Source: a virus. From it: 43,943 nucleotides of DNA. Positions 7,820 to 17,424 of this stretch are shown here, one piece after another (the first letter of the stretch is position 1; each line of letters begins with the position of its first letter). The position numbers were made by a program, and so were the translations under genes. The notes under the pieces were generated by a model that searched no databases, had not been told where the DNA came from, and was given only the letters and a program-made list of their open reading frames with translations. Location of the stretch: the IMG/VR virus record IMGVR_UViG_3300050821_002486, positions 1 to 43,943 of that record. One strand, written 5' to 3'.

Positions 7820-7905
7820 TTAATTAACGCCACTCAGGGCAAAATCTGAGGTTAACCCACCTTTCCACAGGTCATAGTGGACGGACTATCCCGAAAGATA
7901 GGATG
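7820..7905 (+). promoter_or_regulatory. Structured leader upstream of the scaffold gene
   Basis: Three successive hairpins lie in the 170-nt gap. TTAAC (7824-7828)/GTTAA (7851-7855) encloses CTCAG/CTGAG. TCCAC (7864-7868) pairs with GTGGA (7877-7881). CTATC (7886-7890) pairs with GATAG (7897-7901) around CCGAAA. It may control scaffold expression or be a processing site. No known riboswitch or ribozyme consensus was recognised. Confidence 0.4.
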
Positions 7906-7944
7906 TTTACTGTGATTCAGTCATCAATCAAAAGAGGTAGTAGC

Positions 7945-8685
7945 ATGGATGAGGCTCAAGTAGCAGACGTTGCAGCAGCACCGGAAGCGGTCGCAGCTGA
8001 ACCTGAAGTTCAAAGTAATGATGCACCACAAGAGGCAGCGCCAGTTGAAACGCCACCTCCTGTTCAAGAGAAGATGATTCCGCAATCTCAACTCGACAAG
8101 TTAATTGCGAGAGAGAAGCGGCAAGCGGCAGAAAAGGCACGATCTGAAACCATAGCTGAATTTGAAAGACAGAATGTGGCGAAAGATACGGCTCAACCCG
8201 TACAGAATATGGGTGGCATACCGCAGATTCCTCAAGAACAGCTCGAACAGCATATTATGGCTGCTGCTCGCAGAATGTCAGTGCAGATGACTGCCGACCA
8301 AATGGCAAAGGACTTTGAAACTAAGATTCAAGCTGAGATACAAGCAGACCCCGACTTTGGTGATGCCTATGACCAGTTGAAGATAGCGCAGCACCCAGAA
8401 TTAGTAATCTGGATGAATGGGATGGATAACTCGGCCAAGGTTGTAAAAGACTTGGCACATAATCCCAGTAAATACGCGCATATTCTGATGCTGGCGAAAA
8501 GTGGAATGCCGGAATTGGCGCAAAGGGAATTGACTAAATTACATGAGTCGATCAAAGCCAATCAAGCAGCACTCGCGCAACCGAAAGTAAAAGAGCCATT
8601 AGACCAGCTATCACCAACGAATGTCGGAGGTAGTGGCGAGAAGTCCGTGAGCGATTTCCAAAAGGAACCTTGGCTCAGAGGATAG
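7945..8685 (+). CDS. Scaffolding protein
   Basis: Position between portal and coat and composition both fit a scaffold, which templates procapsid assembly and then leaves. The N-terminus is acidic and Ala/Pro/Glu-rich (residues 1-50), the centre is helical, and the end is short and charged. The ATG at 7945 follows AGAGGT and is preferred over an in-frame ATG at 7903, which overlaps the upstream hairpins. Length is 246 residues, shorter than P22 gp8 (303). Confidence 0.78.
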   Translation: MDEAQVADVAAAPEAVAAEPEVQSNDAPQEAAPVETPPPVQEKMIPQSQLDKLIAREKRQAAEKARSETIAEFERQNVAKDTAQPVQNMGGIPQIPQEQLEQHIMAAARRMSVQMTADQMAKDFETKIQAEIQADPDFGDAYDQLKIAQHPELVIWMNGMDNSAKVVKDLAHNPSKYAHILMLAKSGMPELAQRELTKLHESIKANQAALAQPKVKEPLDQLSPTNVGGSGEKSVSDFQKEPWLRG

Positions 8686-8738
8686 CTCTAACGGAATAGC
8701 CATTATCTTCATAAATTTAATTTATTGGAGATTTTAAA

Positions 8739-10040
8739 ATGGCTGTTCCGAATAATATTTTAGTCAACGTGCAAACGTATCAGAAGGCTGAGTTAGCCTG
8801 GTTACTTAACTCATTTTGCGGTATTAAACTAGCAAACAAAAAGTTTAAAAATTTTAACGATATGACCGCGAATCTTGGCGATACGGTTACTTTCGATTTG
8901 CCACCTCGCTATATCGGTTACAACGGTCTTGTCATTACTCAGCAACAATCAGCGCAACGCTTGCAACCTCTGGTCTGCTCTCAAGCTCAGAACATTGCAG
9001 CTGCTTACACTGATCAACAATTCATTTTTAATGTTAAAGATTATATGGAACGCTTCGGTCAGGCAGCGATGCTGGAACTTGGTTCTATTATCGAAACTGA
9101 TATTCTGAAGAATATCGTTTCTGGTGTTGTGATTAACGATCCTCAGAACGCTAACTTCGGATTGCAACAAACAAACTCCGGCCCTTATCGTTTCGGAGGC
9201 GATGGCGTAACACAAATCAATTCTTTCGGTCAACTCGCACAATTTGTCGCAAATTTTAAAGACTTCGGCGCTGCTAAGAATAAGATGTTTGGTATTCTGC
9301 CCGAACCTAACATTCCAGCAATCGTAAGCACTGGTTTGCAACAGTTTGCTACTAACCGTAACAATACAATGGCGAACAGCTGGGAATTAGGAATGTTTGC
9401 GGGTACTGAATGGTATACCTCTAACTTGCTGCCAACCCATGTTTCTGGTGATGTCGGTGTAAACGGTACAACCTTAACATTGGTTAGCACTAACGATCCT
9501 ACAGGCCAAAATGTCACTCAGCTTACCTTCTCTGGTGCGACTGCTAATGATGTCAATGCGATTTTCGCAGGTGATATGGCGCAGTTCCAAGACGGTGTAG
9601 CGGGTCAACCTAATCTGCGCTTCCTGCACTTCATTGGGCATAGCGTATCGCAACAACCAGTTCAGTTCCTGATTACTGCTAATGCGGCTGCTTCTGCTGG
9701 TGGAAACGTAACATTGTCTGTTTACCCTCCAATGGTCTGGGCGCAGAATGAAAATCAGAACCTGAATCATACTCTGCAAGCAGGTATGCAAGTTAAGTTA
9801 CTGCCATCTCACCGCGCAGGACTCTTAAGCTCTGGTGATCAGTTCTATATGGCGATGCCGCAACTTCCTGACCAAGAACCGTTCTCTACCGTTAACACAA
9901 TGGATAAAGAATCTGGTGCTTCTATCCGTCACTACTGGGGTGTTCAATTTGGTATGAACAACCGTTCTTATGTGCGTGATGCGATCTGGGGTTCAACAAT
10001 GGCTCAAGACAACCAGTTCAGAATCGTATTCCCTATGTAA
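8739..10040 (+). CDS. Major capsid (coat) protein, P22 gp5-like
   Basis: Length (433 residues) matches P22 coat (430). The start MAVPNNILVNVQTYQKAELAWLLNSF resembles the P22 coat family N-arm. The region about 215-300 is Gly/Thr/Asn-rich and could be the inserted I-domain. The protein forms the HK97-fold icosahedral shell. A strong TTGGAG lies 10 nt upstream, and a GC-rich hairpin follows the gene. Confidence 0.9.
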   Translation: MAVPNNILVNVQTYQKAELAWLLNSFCGIKLANKKFKNFNDMTANLGDTVTFDLPPRYIGYNGLVITQQQSAQRLQPLVCSQAQNIAAAYTDQQFIFNVKDYMERFGQAAMLELGSIIETDILKNIVSGVVINDPQNANFGLQQTNSGPYRFGGDGVTQINSFGQLAQFVANFKDFGAAKNKMFGILPEPNIPAIVSTGLQQFATNRNNTMANSWELGMFAGTEWYTSNLLPTHVSGDVGVNGTTLTLVSTNDPTGQNVTQLTFSGATANDVNAIFAGDMAQFQDGVAGQPNLRFLHFIGHSVSQQPVQFLITANAAASAGGNVTLSVYPPMVWAQNENQNLNHTLQAGMQVKLLPSHRAGLLSSGDQFYMAMPQLPDQEPFSTVNTMDKESGASIRHYWGVQFGMNNRSYVRDAIWGSTMAQDNQFRIVFPM

Positions 10041-10046
10041 GTTTAG

Positions 10047-10070
10047 GCGGGGCGCGAAAGCGCCCTGTTC
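10047..10070 (+). terminator. Hairpin after the coat gene
   Basis: A perfect 6-bp stem, GGGCGC (10050-10055) and GCGCCC (10060-10065), closes a GAAA tetraloop and is followed by a weak T run. It probably attenuates transcription or stabilises coat mRNA. Confidence 0.7.
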
Positions 10071-10106
10071 CACATAGAACATTTTAACGAATTAAAGGAA
10101 ACAAAT

Positions 10107-10913
10107 ATGTCAACGAATCCTCAAGCTGTACCGTTTTTAGTGCAGAAGTTTCTGTATATTAACGAATGCAAAATCAGTAATGATGCCACCACGCCTAATA
10201 CCATCTTGAATGTTAGTGCTGGTATCTGCCGTGACAATTCAGATACATATGATCTTAACATTGGTAACTACGACAATTTCAATAATGGTCAAACTGCCAA
10301 TTCTTCCACTTCTATTAATGCAGCGAATAACGGTATTAATGGTTTGGATACAGGTTCTTTACTGGCAAGCAAAGTCTATTATGTTTATGTCATTGCTGAT
10401 CCAGTTTCCGCTAACCAAACAGGTGCGATGATTTCTCTGGCTGCTCCCTCTGTCGGCCCGCTGATGCCATTTGGATACAGTGCTTATCGCCATATTGGTT
10501 ATGCTGTCACTGATAGCTCTGTTCATTTCCTGAAGATGTATAATTCAGGTAATAACAATGCTCGCGTATTTACCTATGATGCAGCTCAAGCAACATCTGT
10601 TACCGCAGGTACATCGGCAACTTATGCTGCTATTAACTTAAGCGCATTGGTTCCAGCTGTTGATAATCTGATGGTGACTTTCCGCGCCAACTGGACTGCT
10701 AACGCTGCTGCCGATGTCTTGAATATGCAGGGTGGTAATGCGACAGGTGATCAATGGACAGCTATCGCTCCCGTTGCAGGTGCAACTGCGCATACCGTGG
10801 CATTCGGCCAAGTACTTTCACAGTTAGTGGCAACTGTTCCAACCTCTAACTATAAAGTATCAGCTGTGGGTGGTGTCGCAATTAATGTGTCTGGTTTTGC
10901 ATACTACATCTAA
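10107..10913 (+). CDS. Structural protein, possible capsid decoration (268 aa)
   Basis: No firm family match. The sequence is rich in Asn, Ala, Thr and Ser with alternating beta-type stretches, as in secreted-like phage decoration or fibre domains. It sits between coat and the gp4-like factor and has AAAGGA upstream. A head-decoration or head-tail role fits the position. Confidence 0.6.
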   Translation: MSTNPQAVPFLVQKFLYINECKISNDATTPNTILNVSAGICRDNSDTYDLNIGNYDNFNNGQTANSSTSINAANNGINGLDTGSLLASKVYYVYVIADPVSANQTGAMISLAAPSVGPLMPFGYSAYRHIGYAVTDSSVHFLKMYNSGNNNARVFTYDAAQATSVTAGTSATYAAINLSALVPAVDNLMVTFRANWTANAAADVLNMQGGNATGDQWTAIAPVAGATAHTVAFGQVLSQLVATVPTSNYKVSAVGGVAINVSGFAYYI

Positions 10914-10925
10914 GGGCAATGAGTA

Positions 10926-11627
10926 ATGGCATATTCAGCACTGACGTTAATTACTAGAGCGTGGTATCTCTCTGGAATAGTCGCCCGTAATCTGCAAACC
11001 GTTTCGGGCGATCAGATCACGGACGGTTTATTCCTGCTTAACACACTGCTGGACTTTAAGGCGAGTGACATACGACTCATCCCGTATTTTACTCGCTATG
11101 CCGGAGTTTTCGTTCAATCCCAAGAAATGTACTTCATACCGAATTTGTATGAAATTGAAACGATGACTTTCAACATAGGCGTAGTTCGCTACCCAATGAG
11201 TGAAACGACCCGTGATGTCTATTTTGGTAATGGTCGCGTTGATAACATTGCATCGCTACCATTCCAGTATCATTTAGAAAGAACATTTGGCGGCTCTAAT
11301 GTCTGGGTTTACTTCCTCCCAGACCAGAACTATGTGTTCAATCTCATTGGTAAATTTGCATTGACCGATGTGACGTTAATGCAGGACATGGCATTAGTTT
11401 ATGACAACTTTTACCTTGAATATCTGCGTTATGCTTTAGCTCAGTTCATGTGTAATGAATACAACATTTCCTTTGCTCCTGAAAAGTTGCAGATGTTGAA
11501 GATATACGAAAAGAAATTGATGGATGTTTCACCCCCTGATTTAACCATGAAGAAAGTTAACTTCATCAATGAATCAACCAGCATTAACTGGGCGCAGGTG
11601 AATATCGGAAAAGGCTGGACTCCCTAA
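10926..11627 (+). CDS. Tail accessory factor gp4-like (packaged DNA stabilisation)
   Basis: The 233-residue protein resembles P22 gp4, which binds under the portal and starts the tail. Features include the N-terminal helical region (LITRAWYLSGIVARNLQTVSGDQITDGL) and the C-terminal helical part (FYLEYLRYALAQFMCNEY). It is somewhat longer than P22 gp4 (166). Its stop overlaps the gp10-like start (TAATGG), so the two are translated together. Confidence 0.82.
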   Translation: MAYSALTLITRAWYLSGIVARNLQTVSGDQITDGLFLLNTLLDFKASDIRLIPYFTRYAGVFVQSQEMYFIPNLYEIETMTFNIGVVRYPMSETTRDVYFGNGRVDNIASLPFQYHLERTFGGSNVWVYFLPDQNYVFNLIGKFALTDVTLMQDMALVYDNFYLEYLRYALAQFMCNEYNISFAPEKLQMLKIYEKKLMDVSPPDLTMKKVNFINESTSINWAQVNIGKGWTP

Positions 11628-13195
11628 TGGCAAATCCAGGTAGCCAAAAATATACAGACGTTCCGCTTAAAATAGCGGGGTCTAATCATTTTGGCCGTTA
11701 TCCGAAAATATCCAGTGAAGAAACATTCAACATGATTGTCAGCGATGGATGGCTAGTTCCATTCGCTGGTTACAAGAATGTCGTCACGATTAGCCCTAAC
11801 GGTGAGGGTCGTGGCATTTACTCATCGGCACGATTAGGTTTGTTGTTTGCTGTGATTGACAATGTTTTATATAAGTTTGGTGATAGCTTAACTTATACGT
11901 TTTGCGGTAATTTAACGACAAGCACAGGTGATGTGTTCATTACTGAGAACAATGCTGGACAGATCGTGTTGACTGACGAAGTGAATATGTATGTTTATAG
12001 CACTCAGCCATCACCATCGTTTTTGATTATTACTGCGGCCACACTTGAGTTTACACCTGGTTATTTAACCTTCCAGAATGGTCGTATTATCTCTCCTGAT
12101 ATCGTTTCTTATGTTTGGAGATTGTCTGTCGTCAATGAAGCAAGGAATTGGCCGACACCAGATAACACTGATCCGACTACGCCTGGTGGTGCTTATCAAG
12201 GTGCATTGCAGACGAAACCTGATACTTGCGTTGCATGTGTCAGAATGCCTGGTCGTGGTAATCAGCTATTGGTAATGGGTAATACCGTTACGGAAATATG
12301 GCAAGATGTTGGTGCGCAGTTATTTCCTTACAATCGCAGCCAATCGCAGAACTTTGACTATGGTTGTATTAACTCAGCTACCATCGGTGAAAGTGAAGAT
12401 ATGGTTTGTTGGGTTGCAGCTAACGAGAAATCCGGCCCCGTGATTATGTATAGTAAAGGCGGGCAGGTTCAGCATATTTCAAATGATGGTATAGACTTTA
12501 AATTATCACAGCTTAAATATCCTGATATTGTTTATGGTTATATGTTCAAGCAGGATGGTCATCTGTTCTATGTTGTCAGCTGGGTTAAAGATAATTTAAC
12601 TTACGCTTATGACTTTAACACTGAGTCATTCTATACATTAACCGATGAAAACATGAATGCGTTTATCGCTAAACGTGTCGCGTTCTTCAACGATCAATAT
12701 TACTTTGTCAGTATTAGAGATGGTAATTTGTATCAGCTCGGTACGCAGTTCACGAACTATGATTATGGTGATCGTATCTGGGAGATACCACGTATCAGGG
12801 TTGTGCCTAATATTATTCAGCCCGATCAATCTCAGTTTGTAGCAGGATATACAGGTTTCACGATTGAACAGGGTGATACGCCATACAATAACCTTGATAC
12901 CAGATTTGAATTAGGTACTGAAGATCAGAATGTCGTGGGTACACAGGATTTGAATGCCATTGGCGGTGGTACGAATTATCGTAATACAGTGCCATCAGTT
13001 GATTTGACCATATCCGTGGATGGCGGCCAGAACTTCGGTAGCTCATGGCGTATGGAATTAAATCCTCTTGGCAGACGACCTAACAAACTAATGTGGTGGG
13101 GGTTAGGCATGTCGAATGATCTGGTTCAGCAATTCAGGTTCTGGGGATTAGGTAAATTCGTTGTGAAAGACGGCATAACAGGAGTTTACCAGTAA
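11627..13195 (+). CDS. Tail hub protein gp10-like (packaged DNA stabilisation)
   Basis: The 522-residue protein is close to P22 gp10 (472) in size and context. The opening (DVPLKIAGSNHFGRYPKISSEETFNMIVSDGWLVPFAGYK) resembles gp10 family starts. The rest looks beta-propeller-like, with repeated short W/Y/G strands. It plugs the channel below gp4 and holds the spike or fibre. Its stop overlaps the next start. Confidence 0.85.
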   Translation: MANPGSQKYTDVPLKIAGSNHFGRYPKISSEETFNMIVSDGWLVPFAGYKNVVTISPNGEGRGIYSSARLGLLFAVIDNVLYKFGDSLTYTFCGNLTTSTGDVFITENNAGQIVLTDEVNMYVYSTQPSPSFLIITAATLEFTPGYLTFQNGRIISPDIVSYVWRLSVVNEARNWPTPDNTDPTTPGGAYQGALQTKPDTCVACVRMPGRGNQLLVMGNTVTEIWQDVGAQLFPYNRSQSQNFDYGCINSATIGESEDMVCWVAANEKSGPVIMYSKGGQVQHISNDGIDFKLSQLKYPDIVYGYMFKQDGHLFYVVSWVKDNLTYAYDFNTESFYTLTDENMNAFIAKRVAFFNDQYYFVSIRDGNLYQLGTQFTNYDYGDRIWEIPRIRVVPNIIQPDQSQFVAGYTGFTIEQGDTPYNNLDTRFELGTEDQNVVGTQDLNAIGGGTNYRNTVPSVDLTISVDGGQNFGSSWRMELNPLGRRPNKLMWWGLGMSNDLVQQFRFWGLGKFVVKDGITGVYQ

Positions 13196-13515
13196 TGGAA
13201 GTTCCTATTTATGTTCAAGAAGAAGTCGTGGATGAAGAAAAGTATTTCACTCGTCCTTGGCAGATATTGTTTGAAACACTATTACAGAACTTACAACAGA
13301 ATTTTGGTACTGAAGGATGTGTAATCCCTCCGCTTACACTGGCAGAGATACAGCAAGTTGCAGCAGGTAAAAATGCTGACGGAAATTTCATAGCATTAGG
13401 CGGCACATTGCTATTCGCAACAGATGTGGTGAATGGTGGCACGACTGCCAAGCCAAACGGACAGCTTCAGATTATTTTACAGAATGGTGTTGTACGCGCC
13501 ATTCCAAACGCATAG
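13195..13515 (+). CDS. Hypothetical tail-associated protein (106 aa)
   Basis: It overlaps the gp10-like stop by 1 nt. The N-terminal segment has acidic and aromatic residues (EEVVDEEKYFTRPWQILFETLLQNL), followed by Gly/Asn-rich strands. It may be a tail-needle-type or adaptor protein by position; no gp26-like trimeric coiled coil is seen. Confidence 0.6.
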   Translation: MEVPIYVQEEVVDEEKYFTRPWQILFETLLQNLQQNFGTEGCVIPPLTLAEIQQVAAGKNADGNFIALGGTLLFATDVVNGGTTAKPNGQLQIILQNGVVRAIPNA

Positions 13516-13524
13516 GAATTATTT

Positions 13525-14127
13525 ATGGGATTAGGTGATGTCGCAAGAATGCCGTTTGATATGGCCAACGATGCTTTCTTTCCTGATCCTAGTAAGAAAG
13601 CAGGAAAGACATTAGACCAGATACCTGGTCAAACTAACCAATATGGTCAACCTTTCTTTGAAACTGGAAAGAATCAATTACCAGGATTAGACGCTATCTA
13701 TAAACAATTAATGACTAATCCTCAAGCTGTTATGGATATGTTGTCTAAAGGCTATAAGCAATCGCCTGGTTATGCCAATAGACTTGGTGCTGGTGAACAG
13801 GCTATTACGAATAGTGCAGCCGCTGGCGGTATGCTTGGTACTGGCGAGCATCAAACAAATGCAGGTAAATTTGCTGAGAATTTCGCTTCTGACGACTATA
13901 ATAAGTTCATGGAACAGATCATGAGTTTGTTTAGTGGTGGTGTTGGTGGCAGTCAGCATTTAGCAGATCAAGGTCAGCAAGCTGGTAGTGATATGGCTAA
14001 ACGCATTCAGGAATATTTAACTAATAAGGCAACAATGGAATATACCGGCCAAGATAGCAGAAATAAAAATACAGCCAGTATGATGGGAATGATTGCCAAA
14101 GCATTTGGTGGTGGGGGAGGAATGTAA
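13525..14127 (+). CDS. Probable internal/ejection protein (gp7-like position)
   Basis: The 200-residue protein is first of three in the place where P22-like phages encode the ejection proteins gp7, gp20 and gp16. It has Gly/Ala/Gln-rich helical segments and a GGGGGM tail. The sequence TNSAAAGGMLGTGEHQ resembles a recurrent motif of podovirus internal proteins. Role in building the periplasmic DNA conduit is inferred. Confidence 0.65.
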   Translation: MGLGDVARMPFDMANDAFFPDPSKKAGKTLDQIPGQTNQYGQPFFETGKNQLPGLDAIYKQLMTNPQAVMDMLSKGYKQSPGYANRLGAGEQAITNSAAAGGMLGTGEHQTNAGKFAENFASDDYNKFMEQIMSLFSGGVGGSQHLADQGQQAGSDMAKRIQEYLTNKATMEYTGQDSRNKNTASMMGMIAKAFGGGGGM

Positions 14128-14130
14128 ATC

Positions 14131-15501
14131 ATGGCTGGTATCTGGGGAGAATCAAGTAATTATGTTAATGAAGGCGTAAAAACCTATGGTGATTTAATTG
14201 CTGCTCAACTCAATAAAGCCAAAGCCGTGGAGCAGGAGCAGAAAAACCCACTTGTACGCAGACGTGAATTAGCTGAAATTCTCAGCAAGGAAATTGAAAA
14301 CAAATATAAACCTGAAGATTATAAATCTACTTTTGCCAGTAGGTATTCAAACATCTCTCATCAAAAAGAAGAAGATGTAACATCAAAATATAAGCGGGAT
14401 CATGGTTTACTAGATCCCACTGAAATTCAAATATTGAAATCTGCTTACGGTGGCAATATTCCTGGTACTACAGTTGCATCAGGTGGCCAAGGAAATATGG
14501 CACAACCACAACAGCCACAGCAATCTCAACCACCATTGAATGATGCTATTAGCCAGATATTACAGCAAATTCAAGGTCGTGGTGGAATGACCAGAATACC
14601 TGATCAAAATCAGATGAGTAATAATGTTGCTCAATCTATGAATCAGCAAAGCGAACAGCAAGCACCACAACAACAAAAGTTTATTGAAGGAACTCAAATT
14701 CCTTCTACTGGCCGTGGTGGTTTAGCCGATGCAATGGTACTTCATGCACTTGGCATTTCTCCTGAAACGGCTGCTAATGCTGATTATAAAAAGACTATTA
14801 TGAAAGTTGCTGAAGCTAATTTAAAAGCTGGTAATTTTGACAAGATGCCAGCAGCTCAAAAAGCCTATGCGATTGATCAAGCTATGGGGTTTGGCCTAAG
14901 CAATACAGAAGCCACTAAAAGATTTAGGAATGGTGAAACCATTGAAGATATCGCTAAAGAGAAAGGTTTTGATGCTAATAAACCTAATGAATGGCCAGCA
15001 CCTATTGCTCCACCTACTAATGTTATTTTGAGTCGTCAGCAAAGAGCTAATGTTGCGAATGCTGGCTTAAATGCTATTGATCCTATTATTACTAAAGCTA
15101 TGGAACCCTATGCATCAAGATGGAATGGCAAATCTCTTAATATGCTGGTCGATGCAGTTAAAGGTAAAAATGTAGAACAGCAATCTGATGCTATCGCTGC
15201 TGGCGCACTTGCAATGGAAGTCGCTGCTTTGAGATTAAATGCAAGTGGCGCACCAGTTGGCGTTAAGGCATTAGAGATGATGGTTGATAAAGCTCAGAAT
15301 CAATTACAAGTTATTGGCCCAACTTTATCGCCTGAAGTTTATAAAAAATCTCAACAGAAAATTACCAAGATGATTAACATCATTAACAATGCTGAAAATA
15401 AAGCTACCTGGAATTATAGTCAGCAAGGATATGACGCAGAAGATAAACAACAACAGCAAGAGGGTCAATCATCGCAATCTGATCCATTAGGGATTCTATA
15501 A
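14131..15501 (+). CDS. Probable internal/ejection protein (gp20-like position)
   Basis: The 456-residue protein has helical ends with a Gln/Pro-rich middle (about residues 120-190). It is encoded 3 nt after the previous gene and its stop overlaps the next start. Low-complexity Gln-rich helices are common in DNA ejection proteins. Sequence alone does not prove the function. Confidence 0.6.
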   Translation: MAGIWGESSNYVNEGVKTYGDLIAAQLNKAKAVEQEQKNPLVRRRELAEILSKEIENKYKPEDYKSTFASRYSNISHQKEEDVTSKYKRDHGLLDPTEIQILKSAYGGNIPGTTVASGGQGNMAQPQQPQQSQPPLNDAISQILQQIQGRGGMTRIPDQNQMSNNVAQSMNQQSEQQAPQQQKFIEGTQIPSTGRGGLADAMVLHALGISPETAANADYKKTIMKVAEANLKAGNFDKMPAAQKAYAIDQAMGFGLSNTEATKRFRNGETIEDIAKEKGFDANKPNEWPAPIAPPTNVILSRQQRANVANAGLNAIDPIITKAMEPYASRWNGKSLNMLVDAVKGKNVEQQSDAIAAGALAMEVAALRLNASGAPVGVKALEMMVDKAQNQLQVIGPTLSPEVYKKSQQKITKMINIINNAENKATWNYSQQGYDAEDKQQQQEGQSSQSDPLGIL

Positions 15502-17414
15502 TGGCTAATATTACTTTTGCAGATGTTAGAGAAAAGTATCCTCAATATAAGGATATTCCTGATCAGGAATTGGCAGATAAGCTTCATGCCAAATATTATT
15601 CTGACATGCCAAAAGAGGATTTTTATTCAAAGATTGGATTTAAAGCAGATGAAAAACCATTTTTGCAGAAAGGCCGTAATTCTATATTAGATGCGCAGGA
15701 TATTGCTGGCGGCATCATGGGAACCATGCAGAAAGCAGCATCAGGTCTTGGTGAAGCTGGTCAGTATATTGGCGACACGATGGCAAAGAAGCTCTATAAA
15801 GAAATGACTGGCAAAGAGCTGAATATTCCTAAAGTTAATATCCGTGAAGAAATGGGTTTAGAAGGTGACAATCAAGTTGATTTGAATAAACTCATATCTA
15901 AAAACCCTAATGGTGTAGGATCAATGATTGGATCAATCATTCCTTATGCTGCTGGTACGCCAGCTGGAAAATTAGCAGGTGCAGCAGGTGCAGGAGCCAT
16001 GACGGGATTAACATCTGCACCTGATGAAAAGTTACTATCAAGTCATATTCCTGGTGTTGGTGATATGGTTCCACAAGGCAGATTGCCAGCTGCCATTGAA
16101 AGTTCACTGTTGAGCTTAATTGCTCCGGTCGTGGCAAAGAAAGGTATGCAAGGAATCATTGGCGCTAAGAATATTGTAAGCGATGCATTAAATGCAAAGA
16201 ACATGGCTAAGAATATTGAAAGCCACCTGAACGATGAAACTCATAGATTGAAGGAAGCGGCTGATCGTCAGATTGATTATGTTAAAAAACAAACTGAAAA
16301 TCATGTTAATGATATCAACCAAGATGTTTCTGATAAAGCAATCGAGACTAGCCAAAATTTAGGTAAACGCAATAAAACATTGCCGCAGGTATCTGAATCT
16401 ATCGCTAATGATGTTCGTCAGCTTCATGATGCAAGGGAAGCTAATGCTAGTTCTTATTTCAAGCATGTATTAGATCAGGTTAATGCTACGCCAGATAAAG
16501 GATTGCTTTATAAGAAAGCTGATCCATTAATTTCAACAGCTCTGGATGAAGGTAAAGGGTTGATGTCAAAAGTTGAAGATTTGAATGTTGGCGAACCTTA
16601 TGAAAAATTCAAGGCTAGCCCTACTTTTGAAAATGCTCATATGTTGCGTCAAGAGCTGGGTATTATGCTGGGCGATCTGAAAAAGATGCCGATGCGTACA
16701 CCAGCTGAAAGACTGGAATTAGCTAATCTTAAAAATGCTTATGCCCAGCTTGGCGATGACATGCAAAATTATTTAACAACTAAATTCCCTGATAAGAATG
16801 TTGATCTGGCTGGTAAGTGGAAACAAGGTCAGGAAATTTACAAGGAAACTGTTGCGCCTTATCTTTCTAATGAAAAGTTAAGAGAGATCACCCGTGGCAG
16901 AAAGCGTTATGTCGAAAATATTCATGAAGCATTCGCCAATCCTACTGCTGAAGATCAGATAACCAGAGATATAGATAAGGCAACTGGCAAACCTATGGTT
17001 ATTCCTGGTGCTGGATCAAAGATATTAAATGATCTTTCTCAAGATACTAAAGATAAGATCATGTTTTCGAAAATTGGTGCTAAGAATGGTGCTGAACCGA
17101 ATAAATTAATCAATGCTGTTGATCAGGCAAAAGTTAATGGTTTTGAGCATTATGAATCACCCAATTTACGCGCCAATCTTAATCATATGCTACAAAAACA
17201 GCAGGAAGCAGAAGCATTGACGAAAGCCAGTAAACAACATGTTGATGAGTTGAAGTACAAGGTTAATCGTAAAATTGCTGAGATGGAAAGAGAAACCAAA
17301 CCAGTTATTGATGAGTATAAAGAGAAAGCCAGAACGACTCGTAGGCTTGGTCGCTCAATACTCAGCCATACTATTGGGTATAACCTTGGCAATATGTTAA
17401 GCCATAAATTATAA
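15501..17414 (+). CDS. Probable internal/ejection protein (gp16-like position)
   Basis: The 637-residue protein has an N-terminal ITFADVREKYPQYKDIPDQELADKLHAKYY segment of a type found at the start of many phage internal proteins. A Gly/Ala-rich hydrophobic segment follows (about residues 140-180, possible membrane insertion), then a long charged helical region. Third and last of the ejection-type series. Confidence 0.68.
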   Translation: MANITFADVREKYPQYKDIPDQELADKLHAKYYSDMPKEDFYSKIGFKADEKPFLQKGRNSILDAQDIAGGIMGTMQKAASGLGEAGQYIGDTMAKKLYKEMTGKELNIPKVNIREEMGLEGDNQVDLNKLISKNPNGVGSMIGSIIPYAAGTPAGKLAGAAGAGAMTGLTSAPDEKLLSSHIPGVGDMVPQGRLPAAIESSLLSLIAPVVAKKGMQGIIGAKNIVSDALNAKNMAKNIESHLNDETHRLKEAADRQIDYVKKQTENHVNDINQDVSDKAIETSQNLGKRNKTLPQVSESIANDVRQLHDAREANASSYFKHVLDQVNATPDKGLLYKKADPLISTALDEGKGLMSKVEDLNVGEPYEKFKASPTFENAHMLRQELGIMLGDLKKMPMRTPAERLELANLKNAYAQLGDDMQNYLTTKFPDKNVDLAGKWKQGQEIYKETVAPYLSNEKLREITRGRKRYVENIHEAFANPTAEDQITRDIDKATGKPMVIPGAGSKILNDLSQDTKDKIMFSKIGAKNGAEPNKLINAVDQAKVNGFEHYESPNLRANLNHMLQKQQEAEALTKASKQHVDELKYKVNRKIAEMERETKPVIDEYKEKARTTRRLGRSILSHTIGYNLGNMLSHKL

Positions 17415-17424
17415 GGAATAGATA

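Noticed and set aside
7820-7905. Hammerhead ribozyme in the scaffold leader
   Set aside because: GAAA is present, but the CTGATGA core and a suitable cleavage site are not.
8949-9791. Leftward frames opposite the coat gene
   Set aside because: Overlap one another and the strongly supported coat gene; no start signals.
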